A stretch of 64,000 nucleotides of DNA from NCBI GenBank assembly GCA_016714765.1, contig JADKCF010000017.1:21419-85418 (forward strand), read 5' to 3'. The stretch's first letter is position 1. The number at the start of each line of letters is the position of its first letter. The translations under genes and the position numbers were made by a program. A model generated the notes under the pieces. It was not told the DNA's origin, searched no databases, and saw only the letters and a list, made by a program, of their open reading frames with translations. Positions 38,942-48,535 of the stretch are shown here, one piece after another. Source of the DNA: Saprospiraceae bacterium (lineage in GTDB: Bacteria; Bacteroidota; Bacteroidia; Chitinophagales; Saprospiraceae).

Positions 38942-39814
38942 TTACTTTTTTGACCTCTTTTTAAAAAATATCTGCATAGCTTTGATGTAATCATCCTCCG
39001 TAGAGATGCTTATCGTGTCGGCATTGGCGAGAGCAAAATTTTTCTTAAAATTTCCAAGTGCATCAGCATAGTACTTTGCATAAGCTGTCCTGATTTTAAG
39101 ATCGCTGGTATCCAGTACTCTTTGTCTTCCAGTCTCTGCGTCAGTAACATGGATCAATCCGGAGTCCGGCAATGTTTTTTCTCTTGCATCGTGGACGTGT
39201 ACACCTATGATATCGTGTTTTTTAGCAGCGATATTAAGAGCCTGCTCATATCCGTCAGCCATAAAGTCAGAAAGGATAAAAGATATACTTCGCTTTTTCT
39301 CTATATTGTTCAGATAGATGAGTGCTTCAGAAAGATTGGTTCCTTTTTGCTGAGGGGTAATATAAATAAGTTCTCTGATGAGTCTTAATATGTTTTGCTT
39401 GCCTTTTTTTGGGGGTAAATATTTTTCGATGTGATCAGAAAACAGAATGGCTCCGACTTTATCATTATTTGTGATGGCTGAAAAAGCAACTACAGCTGCT
39501 ATTTCGGTCATTATTTCATTTTTAAATCCTGTCTGAGTACCAAAAAAAGAAGAGGCCGACACATCAATCAGGAGCATGACAGTAAGCTCCCGCTCTTCCT
39601 CAAAGATCTTTACATGTGGACCCCCGGTGCGGGCAGTGACATTCCAGTCAATATTGCGGACATCATCACCGTACTGATAGTCTCTGACTTCGCTGAACGA
39701 CATTCCGCGACCTTTGAAAGCTGAATGATACTCTCCTGAAAAAATATGTTTGGACAGACCTTTGGTCTTTATTTCCAGTTTACGTACTTTTTTAAGCAAT
39801 TCTGAAGTATCCAT
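38942..39814 (-). CDS. DUF58 domain protein of the MoxR-Bat operon
   Basis: 290-residue cytosolic protein from the ATG at 39814. The DUF58 core is clear: GEYHSAFKGRGMSFSEVRDY, YGDDVRNIDWNVTARTGGPH, KIFEEERELTVMLLIDVSAS, then a VWA-like fold (IGVHVHDAREKTLPDSG). DUF58 proteins pair with MoxR AAA+ ATPases, which remodel or load the partner. The start overlaps the upstream stop as TAATG, indicating coupled translation. The frame appears to continue upstream only because the preceding gene carries an indel. Confidence 0.9.
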   Translation of the reverse strand: MDTSELLKKVRKLEIKTKGLSKHIFSGEYHSAFKGRGMSFSEVRDYQYGDDVRNIDWNVTARTGGPHVKIFEEERELTVMLLIDVSASSFFGTQTGFKNEIMTEIAAVVAFSAITNNDKVGAILFSDHIEKYLPPKKGKQNILRLIRELIYITPQQKGTNLSEALIYLNNIEKKRSISFILSDFMADGYEQALNIAAKKHDIIGVHVHDAREKTLPDSGLIHVTDAETGRQRVLDTSDLKIRTAYAKYYADALGNFKKNFALANADTISISTEDDYIKAMQIFFKKRSKK

Positions 39815-41150
39815 TATTTGATCAGTATATCTTTCAGTAAATTTTTGTTTTTTATGTGGGCTGCCACCGAAGTATATGGAACCAGTATTTCCTTCTCCAT
39901 AGATAGTACTGAAAGGTGTTTTAAATAGGATGCCTTCATCACTTAGGGTCACAAAATCAAATTTCTGTTTTTCAATCCAATTTTTTACCTCCGGACTCCA
40001 TTTAGTATTTTCCTTCTGATCAGATATGACCAGATCGAAATATGATTTACTGGCAAACTTATTGTCAAAAATATCCTGCAAAATCATTTCTTTTCCATTT
40101 TTCAGATCAAAGATAAAGGCCTTTTTTTCAGTAACCGGTGACCAGGATGTCTGCATATAAATGGTGCCACTGATAATGTCATCCAAAAAAAGATCTACTT
40201 CTACCCAGCTGTTTGCCTCCTGTATCCACCGGTCTTTGGTCCCGATTTCCTCTTGATTTGTGTTTTTAAGTTTTTCTATATTTTCAGTAAGCCATTTTTT
40301 AAGTGAGTTTTCTATAAAATGTCAAACTTCTTATGTTTACTGAGAGGCCTGATACTTTCCAGCTTACTGTAATAATCTGCATATTCGTAACATTCATAAT
40401 CCAATATGGCTTCAGCTTTGAGAGTAGATGATACCTCATAGTTGTTGTCATCCAGATAAATGATATCCAGTTTATCGAGATTCGATGTATCTATCGTTGC
40501 CCATTTTCTGGATAGCACGGAATTTTCAATTTTGAATTCCAGCAGCTCTACTCTAGATCCATCACCTATAAAACATCTTTGGTTTTATGTCCACCTTCAT
40601 ACAGCGTCATGCTGTACAGTTGCTTATCTCTTTGTATATGCAGTCGCACCGGCTTATCATCGATGCTGCCGGCAAATATTCTTTGCCACCGGGAATGATG
40701 ACATTTGGCAGGGATATAATTATCAAATGAATTGACTATCCGGAGCTGGAAGGGGAGTGAAAGATTTTTATCACCATTCATCCATTGACCATAGAATTTT
40801 TCGCCGTCATAGTTTCCGTAAATAAATCCTGATGTTCGGCCATTTGCTGTAAGCTCTACCAGTCTGAGCTGGTGGTCCCGATCCTCCCCATCAAAGAAAA
40901 AGGTAGTATTACTGCTTCTCATGGTGTATAAGCCTTTGCAGGTATGTCCATCGGTACCTATGATCATATCCGCTACATGTTTGTCATCTAAGGTGCCGCT
41001 CAGATAGTTGATCCAAAGGTCTTTGGTATTGGATGGAAACATCTCTCTGACATCAGCTTTTGTGTATTTTGTCTGACTAAATAATTGTCCGGCAAACAGC
41101 ATGTTGGCACAGATAAAACAATATATCAGATAAGTTTCCATTTTTTTCAA
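39814..41150 (-). CDS. exported protein of the Bat operon with DUF3298-like end, three frameshifts
   Basis: Reconstructed as about 445 residues. Signal peptide (TYLIYCFICANMLFAGQLFS) then a repeated beta motif: LSGTLDDKHVADMIIGTDGH, YGNYDGEKFYGQWMNGDKNL, FAGSIDDKPVRLHIQRDKQL. Breaks: near 40567 and 40313 one T is missing in each of two TTTTATAG contexts (frames rejoin as KDVFIGDGSRVELL and FDIFIENSLKKWLTEN), and near 39870 one base is extra, after which it ends LLKDILIK and a TAATG overlap with DUF58. The end (AFIFDLKNGKEMILQDIF, then LFKTPFSTIYGEG) resembles DUF3298/RsiV-type domains. The function is not known; a substrate-binding partner of the Bat complex is possible. Confidence 0.6.
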
Positions 41151-41169
41151 ATCAACAATTTATTTAGGG

Positions 41170-42170
41170 TTAAGGCACCGGAACCGTATTGATGATTTTT
41201 GTGATTATATCTTCCTGTGTAACATTTTCTGCCTCTGCCTCATAACTCAGTCCTATACGGTGACGCATGACATCTTTGCACACGTTTCGGACATCATCAG
41301 GTATGACATAACCTCGTCTGTTCATGAATGCATGGGCTTTGGCAGCAATGGCAAGATTGATACTGGCCCTCGGTGAAGCTCCATAGCTGATGAGGTGGCT
41401 AATTGATGACAATTGATATTTTTGAGGTTCGCGGGTGGCAAAAACGATATCCAGGATGTAATTTTCTATTTTTTCGTCCATATATACTTTTTGACCGATT
41501 CTCTGGCTTTCAGTATGGTCTCAGGTTTGACGACAGCGTTGATCTTTTGGGTTATCTCGCCTAGTATGTTTTTACGGATGATCATTTTTTCTTCTTCCCG
41601 TGTAGGATATCCGATATTCACTTTTAGCATAAATCGGTCTACCTGAGCTTCTGGCAGAGGATATGTTCCTTCCTGCTCTATTGGATTTTGAGTCGCCAGC
41701 ACGAGGAATGGCTCTTCAAGTTTGTATGTTTCTTTTCCTATGGTGACCTGTTTTTCTTGCATGGCCTCGAGAAGAGCACTTTGTACTTTGGCAGGTGCCC
41801 GATTAATCTCATCCGCCAGGATAAAATGTGCAAAAATAGGACCTTTCCGAACAGTAAAATCGTTTTTGCCGGGATTGTAAATCATGGTGCCGATGATGTC
41901 AGAAGGCAATAAATCTGGGGTAAACTGGATACGGTGGAAGTCTGCATCAACTGCAGAAGAAAGGGTTTTGATCGCCAGTGTTTTGGCCAAACCCGGCAAA
42001 CCTTCGAGCAGTACATGACCCTGAGCCAATAAGCCCAGTATAAGTCTGTCTATCATATGTTTTTGTCCTACAATGACTTTGGAGGTCTCCGCATTGAGTA
42101 CTTCCATAAATGCACTGTCGATATAGATCTGTTGATTTAATGCTTCTATGTCTATGGATGTCTGCATCAT
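41170..42170 (-). CDS. moxR: MoxR-family AAA+ ATPase, frameshifted
   Basis: About 333 residues joined. AAA+ landmarks: Walker A LLEGLPGLAKTLAIKTL, Walker B FILADEINRAPAKVQSALLE, sensor 1 LVLATQNPIEQEGTYPLPEA, arginine-rich VDRFMLKVNIGYPTREEE, and the C-terminal lid SPRASINLAIAAKAHAFMNR. The frame is lost near 41490: KESVKK should continue as VYMDEKIENYILDIVFATRE, which needs one more G. It leads the operon and should act with DUF58 and the VWA proteins as an ATP-driven chaperone. Confidence 0.93.
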
Positions 42171-42425
42171 AACACGATTAGTTTTATTTTATAATATTTA
42201 CCTAAAACACCTTGACTGGATCGTCGGTTTGTTACAAAGGGCTGCAAATATGAGAAAAATAATTGGTAATAAAGAGTATTCAGATAGAAGCGCTTTAGAT
42301 TTCCTCTTGACATACCTTCCCAAAACCTGCAAACCAACCATACAAAAAAGTAGTGCAAAATTACATTGTGCTTATTTTTGTCGTGTAAAATCTATATATT
42401 TTTAACTAAATCTTAACTTCGCCCC

Positions 42426-43025
42426 ATGAAATTATTTTTTTATACATTCATGGTCATAATATGTTTTGCGTGTGCAGGGTGTTACAGGACTATTATTTAT
42501 TCCGGAGATGTAGGGGACGGAACTTCTCATTTCAAAAAACCTATCGTAGTCAGGGTTCCGACTCAAGGGAAGAAAATAAAGTATTTGGCATCTCGCATTA
42601 GTCAGCCAGGAATATCACCCAAATTGGCCGGAGAATACAGTCAGCTGCTTTTAAAGGCAAAATCAGAAGACGCAGCCCATTTTAACCTCATCCAGCAAAG
42701 CTTTGAAACCTATTTTAAATGGTCTGAGGTGTATTTTATTCCCGATTCGTTGTATAAGGATTTTCTGGGGAGCAAAAACGTATGTTTATCTTCAGGTGGG
42801 AAGCTTATGGAAAACATTGCCCCTCCATCGGATTATTTGATGATATCAACACCCAATAACCCGGATCAGCTGGTGCTTACTGATAAGGAGACCCACCGAC
42901 TTCCAAAGCCTTATCCTTACAAGAGGAACACGTTTTTGCCAGCCTTTAAGAAACTTTTCAACAAAAAAAATTATCTAGAAACGCAAATCAAATATTTTAA
43001 TGAAAAACTGTTTTTGGTCAGATGA
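42426..43025 (+). CDS. lipoprotein of unknown family
   Basis: 199 residues with a clear lipoprotein signal (FYTFMVIICFACAGCYR, lipobox CAGC). The rest is soluble and rich in Lys and Tyr (VVRVPTQGKKIKYLASRISQ, FETYFKWSEVYFIPD). I do not recognise a family. A TATTTTTG box occurs about 50 bases upstream (near 42370). It overlaps the start of the following dipeptidase gene as annotated, so the two may be co-transcribed. Confidence 0.6.
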   Translation: MKLFFYTFMVIICFACAGCYRTIIYSGDVGDGTSHFKKPIVVRVPTQGKKIKYLASRISQPGISPKLAGEYSQLLLKAKSEDAAHFNLIQQSFETYFKWSEVYFIPDSLYKDFLGSKNVCLSSGGKLMENIAPPSDYLMISTPNNPDQLVLTDKETHRLPKPYPYKRNTFLPAFKKLFNKKNYLETQIKYFNEKLFLVR

Positions 43026-43806
43026 CGATGGACAATGTAGGTACTGTAACTATTGCAAGCAATTAATTGTCTTAGCAGCTATATTTCTTTTAAGCCACTG
43101 TAAATCAGGCGAGCAACCTCAAGAGGCAGCAAAGGCAACAGTAGCTGAGAAGGTAGTATTAGAAACAAAAGTTGATACTGTAGTTTCAGTTCCAGATGAT
43201 GAAGTAGTGCTGGAAGACAAAGTTGAAACTGAGAAAGTAACGCCTGCAAAGGCCACCTCCGCTTCCTGGACAGAACTCACTGAAGAGGAAGGTATATCTT
43301 TGGATATCAGATATGCTACGACCAATAATTTTACTAAGAAGCAGATATATGACTGCGCAAAGTGCTACATGAGGCCGGAAGCAGCCCAAAAACTGAAAGA
43401 AATAGATTCATTTCTGGCTGAGAAGTATGGCTATGGGCTCAAAGTTTTTGATTGCTTCAGACCAAGGCCTTATCAGCAGAGATTGTGGGATATAGTACCC
43501 AATCCGGACTATGTCACTCCTCCACAAAAGGGGTCTATGCATAGTAGGGGACTGGCTGTAGACCTTACTATTGTGGATGCAAAAGGCAAAGAGCTGAATA
43601 TGGGTACCCCGTTTGATTTTTTTGGTAAGGAAGCCCATCAGGACTTTAAAAGGGCACTCCCGGAAATCAATAAAAACAGGTCTTTACTACGGAGTCTTAT
43701 GGAAAAAAATGGATTTGCGTCTATACGTACAGAATGGTGGCATTATAGCTACTCAGCCAAATCATACCCTCTGGATAGCTGGGTTTGGGATTGTGTAAAA
43801 AAATAA
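43000..43806 (+). CDS. VanX-type D-alanyl-D-alanine dipeptidase lipoprotein
   Basis: 268 residues. After an N-terminal membrane/lipobox segment (LIVLAAIFLLSHCKS) and an acidic linker, the M15D peptidase domain starts at WTELTEEEGISLDIRYATTN. Zinc ligands and catalytic residues are in GSMHSRGLAVDLTIVD (SxHxxGxAxD motif) and TEWWHYSY (Glu and third His). It cleaves D-Ala-D-Ala dipeptide; in non-resistant bacteria this recycles cell-wall dipeptide, and it need not imply vancomycin resistance since no vanH/vanA neighbours exist. The N-terminus is doubtful: the ATG at 43000 lies inside the preceding gene and the leader (CFWSDDDGQCRYCNYCKQ) is odd, so an indel near 43070 may hide the true start. 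Confidence 0.85.
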   Translation: MKNCFWSDDDGQCRYCNYCKQLIVLAAIFLLSHCKSGEQPQEAAKATVAEKVVLETKVDTVVSVPDDEVVLEDKVETEKVTPAKATSASWTELTEEEGISLDIRYATTNNFTKKQIYDCAKCYMRPEAAQKLKEIDSFLAEKYGYGLKVFDCFRPRPYQQRLWDIVPNPDYVTPPQKGSMHSRGLAVDLTIVDAKGKELNMGTPFDFFGKEAHQDFKRALPEINKNRSLLRSLMEKNGFASIRTEWWHYSYSAKSYPLDSWVWDCVKK

Positions 43807-43890
43807 TATCGTTAAACGACAGATTAGCGTTATTGGCAAGCTGATTTGGTAGATGATTTCTGTTTTGCAGAAGTTATTTCATGATAGCTG

Positions 43891-45015
43891 TTATTTTTTG
43901 CGTATGATTTCACCTATCAGCAATGTATCTGCAAAAAGCATTATTTTAACATTGATATTGCGACTGATGTTTTGAGCAGCTTCATTTATAATATCGATGA
44001 TATCAATCGACTTCTCAAAATTGATAATCGATGACATCTTTTTGGCAATCTCCAGTTCTTTATTGGTGAGCATGACCTGATTGTTGTGAGTGAGGGTGTG
44101 AAAATTAAACTGTCTGAAAAAATGTAAACCATATTCAAAAAAGTTGATTTGTTCATCTTTACTCATATCGGTAATCCCTGATATCCACTTATTAATTTCT
44201 ACAGGATCTGATTTGTAGGCCACCCGAAGCCATGATATAAGCATGTCTGAGTAATCCGGTGCTTCATTTTTAGCGATACTCAATGCCAGATTGATATTGC
44301 CTTCACACAGATTGGCTATCTGCTCAGCTCTTTCTGAATTAAGGTCCAACTTGACACTTATGTATTGGCTGATATCTTTGCTTTCGAACACAGGAATCTT
44401 TACAAGTTGACACCTGCTCAAAATAGTCTGAAGTATATGGTCCTGATTTTCGGCTACCAGGATGATAAAGGTATTGTCAGTGGGCTCCTCTATCAGTTTC
44501 AACAGGCGATTGCCCTCAGCTCCCAGATATTCAGGCAACCACATGATCAGCACTTTATTATCTGATTCGTATGACATCATGTTGAGTTTGTGCATGATAT
44601 CATTACATTCCTTGACGTTGATATTTGGCAGGTTGTTTTCGGCATCTATATGCTGTAGCCACTCTGTAGTGCCCATATAGGGTGTCTCAGTCAGTATTTC
44701 TCTCCACTTTGGAAGAAAATCATCGCTGGTTGTATCTGCTCTTTTTTTATCACCAAACTTGACCACAGGATAAGAAAAATGGATATCGGGATGGATGAAC
44801 TTATGAGATTTGTTGCATTGATTGCAGTGCCCGCAGCTGTCTGTTTCGTTTTTGTATTCGCACATGATGTACGAAGCCAGGGCCAATGCCATAGGCAATC
44901 CTCCGGCTCCTTCCTTGCCTAAAAATATCTGTGCATGAGGAATTCTTCCTTTGGTGACAGTGCTTATCAGCCTGCTTTTGACCTCATTATTACCAGGGAT
45001 ATCTTTAAAAAACAT
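43891..45015 (-). CDS. holB: DNA polymerase III clamp-loader subunit delta'
   Basis: 374 residues, clamp-loader AAA+ protein lacking ATPase activity. N-terminal IPGNNEVKSRLISTVTKGRI, PHAQIFLGKEGAGGLPMALA; zinc-binding Cys cluster CGHCNQCNKSHKFIHPD; MWLPEYLGAEGNRLLKLIEE, PTDNTFIILVAEN, and the SRC motif ILSRCQLVKIP. The degraded P-loop (GKEGAGGLPM) fits delta' rather than DnaX. It helps load the sliding clamp during replication. It lies 11 bases downstream of the peroxidase gene on the same strand. Confidence 0.9.
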   Translation of the reverse strand: MFFKDIPGNNEVKSRLISTVTKGRIPHAQIFLGKEGAGGLPMALALASYIMCEYKNETDSCGHCNQCNKSHKFIHPDIHFSYPVVKFGDKKRADTTSDDFLPKWREILTETPYMGTTEWLQHIDAENNLPNINVKECNDIMHKLNMMSYESDNKVLIMWLPEYLGAEGNRLLKLIEEPTDNTFIILVAENQDHILQTILSRCQLVKIPVFESKDISQYISVKLDLNSERAEQIANLCEGNINLALSIAKNEAPDYSDMLISWLRVAYKSDPVEINKWISGITDMSKDEQINFFEYGLHFFRQFNFHTLTHNNQVMLTNKELEIAKKMSSIINFEKSIDIIDIINEAAQNISRNINVKIMLFADTLLIGEIIRKK

Positions 45016-45026
45016 CTTATACTATA

Positions 45027-45506
45027 TTATGTAGCAGAGATCCAGCCCAGTATTTCATCAGACAATGGATCTGTCAGAGAGGGCAAGCTTTTATAAAATG
45101 TGCCGTCTCCCTCAATTAGAAATTTGTGAAAATTCCATTTTACATTAAAGTCATCTACTTTGTTAAACTCTTTTTTAGTAAGCCACTGGTACAAAGGGTG
45201 GGGGTCATTAAGTATGTTTAGTTTTTCTGTGAGCGGGAAGGTCACCCCATATCTTTTGGTACAGAAGTCCAGCACCTCCGCATTATCACCAGGCTCTTGA
45301 TTTCCAAAATCATTACATGGACATCCTATAATCACTAACTCATCCATGTGTTTCTGATATAGCTCTTCTAGCTGAGCATATTGTGGTGTCAAACCACATT
45401 CTGAAGCTACATTGACTATCAGAATTTTTTTATTTCTGAACTGATTTAAATCCATCAATCCTCCTTCTATGCTCTTAACTTCTATATCGAAAAATGTCAA
45501 TTCCAT
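45027..45506 (-). CDS. glutathione peroxidase-family peroxidase
   Basis: 159 residues from the ATG at 45506; an upstream ATG at 45530 adds a hydrophilic leader not seen in the family. The peroxidatic Cys (not selenocysteine) is in IVNVASECGLTPQYAQLEEL; the supporting Gln/Trp/Asn residues are in CNDFGNQEPG and VKWNFHKFLIEGDG. It reduces peroxides, probably using thioredoxin as in most bacterial Cys-GPx. Cytosolic, no signal peptide. Confidence 0.92.
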   Translation of the reverse strand: MELTFFDIEVKSIEGGLMDLNQFRNKKILIVNVASECGLTPQYAQLEELYQKHMDELVIIGCPCNDFGNQEPGDNAEVLDFCTKRYGVTFPLTEKLNILNDPHPLYQWLTKKEFNKVDDFNVKWNFHKFLIEGDGTFYKSLPSLTDPLSDEILGWISAT

Positions 45507-45604
45507 AAGATCTTGTTTTTTGTCCCGCAAAGTTACTTTTTATAAATCACGAGCACAACAAATAAGTGTATGATATTGTTAACCCGTTTAATAATTTAAT
45601 TAAT

Positions 45605-46012
45605 ATGCGAGTTTCAGTTTACAGGAGAGCACATTTTAATGCAGCACACCGACTCCATAATCCAGACTGGTCTGCCGAAAAAAACAAAGAGGTGTTTGGA
45701 CTGTGCAACAACGACAACTACCATGGGCATAATTATGAGCTGGAAGTGAAACTTACAGGTGAGGTAAATCCCGATACGGGTTATGTTTATGATATGGGGC
45801 AATTGGCAGAGCTCATTAAAACGGAGGTGGAAGCCAGATTTGATCACAAAAATTTAAACCTGGATACAGTAGAATTTATGACCCTGATACCAAGTGCTGA
45901 ACATATATCATATGTTATTTATGAGATATTAAGGGCTAAAATTGATAATAGTTACGACTTAAGTATAAAGCTGTGGGAAACACCGCGTAACTACGTAAAG
46001 TATCCTGCATGA
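45605..46012 (+). CDS. 6-pyruvoyltetrahydropterin synthase / QueD-family enzyme
   Basis: 135 residues from the ATG at 45605, placed by the conserved start VSVYRRAHFNAAHRLHN. Zinc His residues are in FNAAHRL and YHGHNYELEV; the catalytic Cys is in GLCNNDNYHGH; the rest of the proton relay is in DHKNLNL and the C-terminal KLWETPRNYVKY. It acts on dihydroneopterin triphosphate. Either 6-carboxytetrahydropterin synthase (queuosine pathway, queD) or PTPS is possible; no other que gene is nearby. Confidence 0.88.
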   Translation: MRVSVYRRAHFNAAHRLHNPDWSAEKNKEVFGLCNNDNYHGHNYELEVKLTGEVNPDTGYVYDMGQLAELIKTEVEARFDHKNLNLDTVEFMTLIPSAEHISYVIYEILRAKIDNSYDLSIKLWETPRNYVKYPA

Positions 46013-46103
46013 GATATAATATCACCTGGGTAAAGCAGTATTAAGGATTTTATAATTGGTAACCCCTCAGATACGAGACTACATTTCTCCTCCAAGTAAG
46101 AGA

Positions 46104-46805
46104 TTAAACTCCTCCTGCATTTTTAGTCATCTTGACAGTTTTGACAACTTTATTTTTGGAATCGAGCAATTTTACAAGGTACATTCCTGGCTTAAGATCA
46201 CCTATTTCATGTCTTGCGTTATTGTAGTGTATAAATGTTTTTACTTCTTTTCCGAATAGGTTATAAAGCACAACTTTATTAATGTTGTTAGAGTTGGCTA
46301 CTTGAAAATATTCAGATACCGGATTAGGAAAAACCTTTAACCCTGAATTGTTGCTGGAAAAATCTTTTGAAGAAGAAATACAGTTATTGATGTTGATACT
46401 GGTACTGTATATTTTTTGAGTAAAGTTTTTATCGCTGTAAAGTTCCATACCTATAATGGTACATCCAGGTATGCCGTTGGGTAAAAAGTGAAACTCAAAC
46501 TTGTGGGTTCCCATACCGAAAACATTGCCCTGAGTTGGACTACTCATATCAACATTTTTGTTATAACAAAGATTGAGGTCACAGATGTAAGTTTGCCATC
46601 CTGTCTCCCATGTGGAAGTATCTTTGATCAGCTTCCAGTATATCTTGTATGTGGTATCCTGACTGTTGGTATAATAGATATACAATTTTGTATCCAGACT
46701 ATCTAGGGGTGCAGTCATAGCCAAAGGATTGGGTGCGTGGCTAATCTGAGCTGAAACCGATAAATATGTTGCTACTGTGAGTAAAAGCGTGTAAAATATT
46801 TTCAT
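46104..46805 (-). CDS. secreted T9SS type A sorting-domain protein
   Basis: 233 residues: signal peptide (LLLTVATYLSVSAQ), a central beta-rich domain of about 130 residues with four Cys (SYICDLNLCYNK-like pair and IPGCTII), then a type A sorting domain (KVFPNPVSEYFQVANS, NKVVLYNLFGKEVKTF, LKPGMYLVKLLDSKNKVVKT). The central part is not assigned to a family. It should be exported by T9SS. The C-terminal domain is closely related to that of the next gene upstream on this strand. Confidence 0.8.
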   Translation of the reverse strand: MKIFYTLLLTVATYLSVSAQISHAPNPLAMTAPLDSLDTKLYIYYTNSQDTTYKIYWKLIKDTSTWETGWQTYICDLNLCYNKNVDMSSPTQGNVFGMGTHKFEFHFLPNGIPGCTIIGMELYSDKNFTQKIYSTSININNCISSSKDFSSNNSGLKVFPNPVSEYFQVANSNNINKVVLYNLFGKEVKTFIHYNNARHEIGDLKPGMYLVKLLDSKNKVVKTVKMTKNAGGV

Positions 46806-46849
46806 ACCGAGGATTGATATTTCAGGGTTACTAAAGGATTGAATAAATG

Positions 46850-47215
46850 TTATACTCCACTTAAGTTTTTGTGCAATTTTATGGATTTGACAATTTTATT
46901 GCGGTCATCCAGCATTTTAACCATGTACAAACCTGCCTTAAGATCTGAAATTTCATGTTGTGCATTGGTGTAATGAAAAAAAGATTTTATCTCTTTGCCA
47001 AACATATTGTACACCACCACTCTTTTTACATTGACACCATTGTTGATTTGAAAGTAATCACTTGCAGGGTTGGGAAATACTTTGATATCCTCGCTAAGCA
47101 CTTCTGACTGAGCTGAATACGTGATGCCGGAATTACTAGTACTCCCGTTGGAAGTCTGAGCTGAAACTCCTATCGCAATAACACTGAAAATAACTAAAAG
47201 TACACTTCTCACCAT
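46850..47215 (-). CDS. very small T9SS sorting-domain protein with almost no cargo
   Basis: 121 residues: signal peptide (SVLLVIFSVIAIGVSAQ), a Ser/Thr/Asn-rich spacer of only about 20 residues, then a type A T9SS sorting domain (IKVFPNPASDYFQINNG, RVVVYNMFGKEIKSFFHY, LKAGLYMVKMLDDRNKIVKS). The sorting domain aligns nearly end to end with that of the neighbouring 233-residue protein (shared FGKE, HEI-DLK-G-Y-VK-L layout). It may be a degraded partner from which the cargo domain was lost, or a genuine surface peptide. Confidence 0.75.
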   Translation of the reverse strand: MVRSVLLVIFSVIAIGVSAQTSNGSTSNSGITYSAQSEVLSEDIKVFPNPASDYFQINNGVNVKRVVVYNMFGKEIKSFFHYTNAQHEISDLKAGLYMVKMLDDRNKIVKSIKLHKNLSGV

Positions 47216-47396
47216 GAGTAAACATTTTATTGGGCAAATATAACCATGTTATTGTTATAAACCTATTAAAATACTGTTAAATTTTTATAATTCATTAGTT
47301 TTGTCTCATTGGCATTTATTTGACTTATTATACAACAAATTTACACTAATACATATACCATTTATTTTTAATATTTAGTACAGAATTACATTTTTT

Positions 47397-48447
47397 ATGG
47401 ACACAAAAATAGAAAATTTCGGAAGCATTAAAGCACAGAATGTGTCACTTATTACACTCACTAATGGAACGGGTCATCAGGTACGGATAACTAATTTTGG
47501 AGGTATTGTGCATTCATGGTTTTGCCCTGACAAGCATGGTGTGTATGAAGATATTTTACTAGGCTGCCCTGATTTGAATGGCTACACCGAGCGTCATCCC
47601 TATTTTGGAGCTATTGTGGGACGGTATGCTAACCGTATCCAGCATGGTCAGTTTGAAATCGATGGAGTTACTTACCGATTACCCAAAAACCTCCCTCCGC
47701 ATCATTTGCATGGCGGGGAGCAGGGTTTTGATCGTAAAATATGGAAATTTGAGGTGGTGGAATTAAAGGATAGGACGTCTGTAGTGTTGACCACTGTAAG
47801 CGAGCATATGGAAGAAGGCTACCCTGGTGAACTAGATCTGAAGGTGACCTATACATTTACAGATGAAAATGAGCTGGTAATAGAATATTGGGCAACAACA
47901 GACAGAAAAACCATATCAACCTCACCAACCACTGTTGTTTCAATCTTGGCAGGAGGCAGGAGCTCAGATTTTGGATCATGAGGTCAGGATCAGTGCCTCA
48001 CACTATACAGAGTCTGATGAAGAGTTGATTCCAACCGGCAAAATCAGCCCGGTAGCGGATACCGTTCTTGATTTTACAGATTTTCACCTCATTTCAGAAC
48101 GTATTTTTATGGACAATCCATTGCTAAAAGTTGCCAAAGGTTACGACCATAATTATGTCATTGACCCTCACAGTATACAACAGCCTGTCGCTGAAGCCAG
48201 GCACATATTATCGGGAAGAAGATTGCAGGTTTTTTCTGATCAACCTGGCATACAGTTGTACACCGGCAATTGGTTGGGCGGAGTGCACGGCAAAGGAGTA
48301 GTCTATAGCGACTTTGCAGGATTATGCCTCGAAACGCAGCATTTTCCTGACACACCACATCATCCCGGATTTCCCACTACCATTTTGATTCCCGGAGAGA
48401 CCTTTTATAGCAAGAGCAGTTATAAAATAGATACAGTAAAGGGATGA
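47397..48447 (+). CDS. galM: aldose 1-epimerase (galactose mutarotase), two frameshifts
   Basis: About 350 residues joined. GalM interconverts alpha and beta anomers of galactose and other aldoses. Landmarks: NFGGIVHSWFCPDKHG, VGRYANRIQHGQFEIDG, PHHLHGGEQGFDRKIW (catalytic His), then a break. Near 47920 one base is missing (frame should read INLTNHCCFNL, the usual N-H-S-Y-F-N motif), and near 47957 a second, after which GAQILDHEVRISASHYTES and KGYDHNYVID continue to the stop. The catalytic Glu would be in the C-terminal part (VYSDFAGLCLETQHFPDTP). No other galactose genes are adjacent. Confidence 0.92.
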
Positions 48448-48535
48448 TGTTTTTCATATACATTACTGAGAGAAAATCAGTATCCTGCTCTACTTTTTGA
48501 AGCAAGCAGAAAACTGATTTTCATCGGAGATTTGT

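Noticed and set aside
43000..43806. VanX-like gene as evidence of a vancomycin-resistance cluster
   Set aside because: No vanH, ligase or VanRS genes are adjacent; chromosomal D-Ala-D-Ala dipeptidases are common in Gram-negatives.
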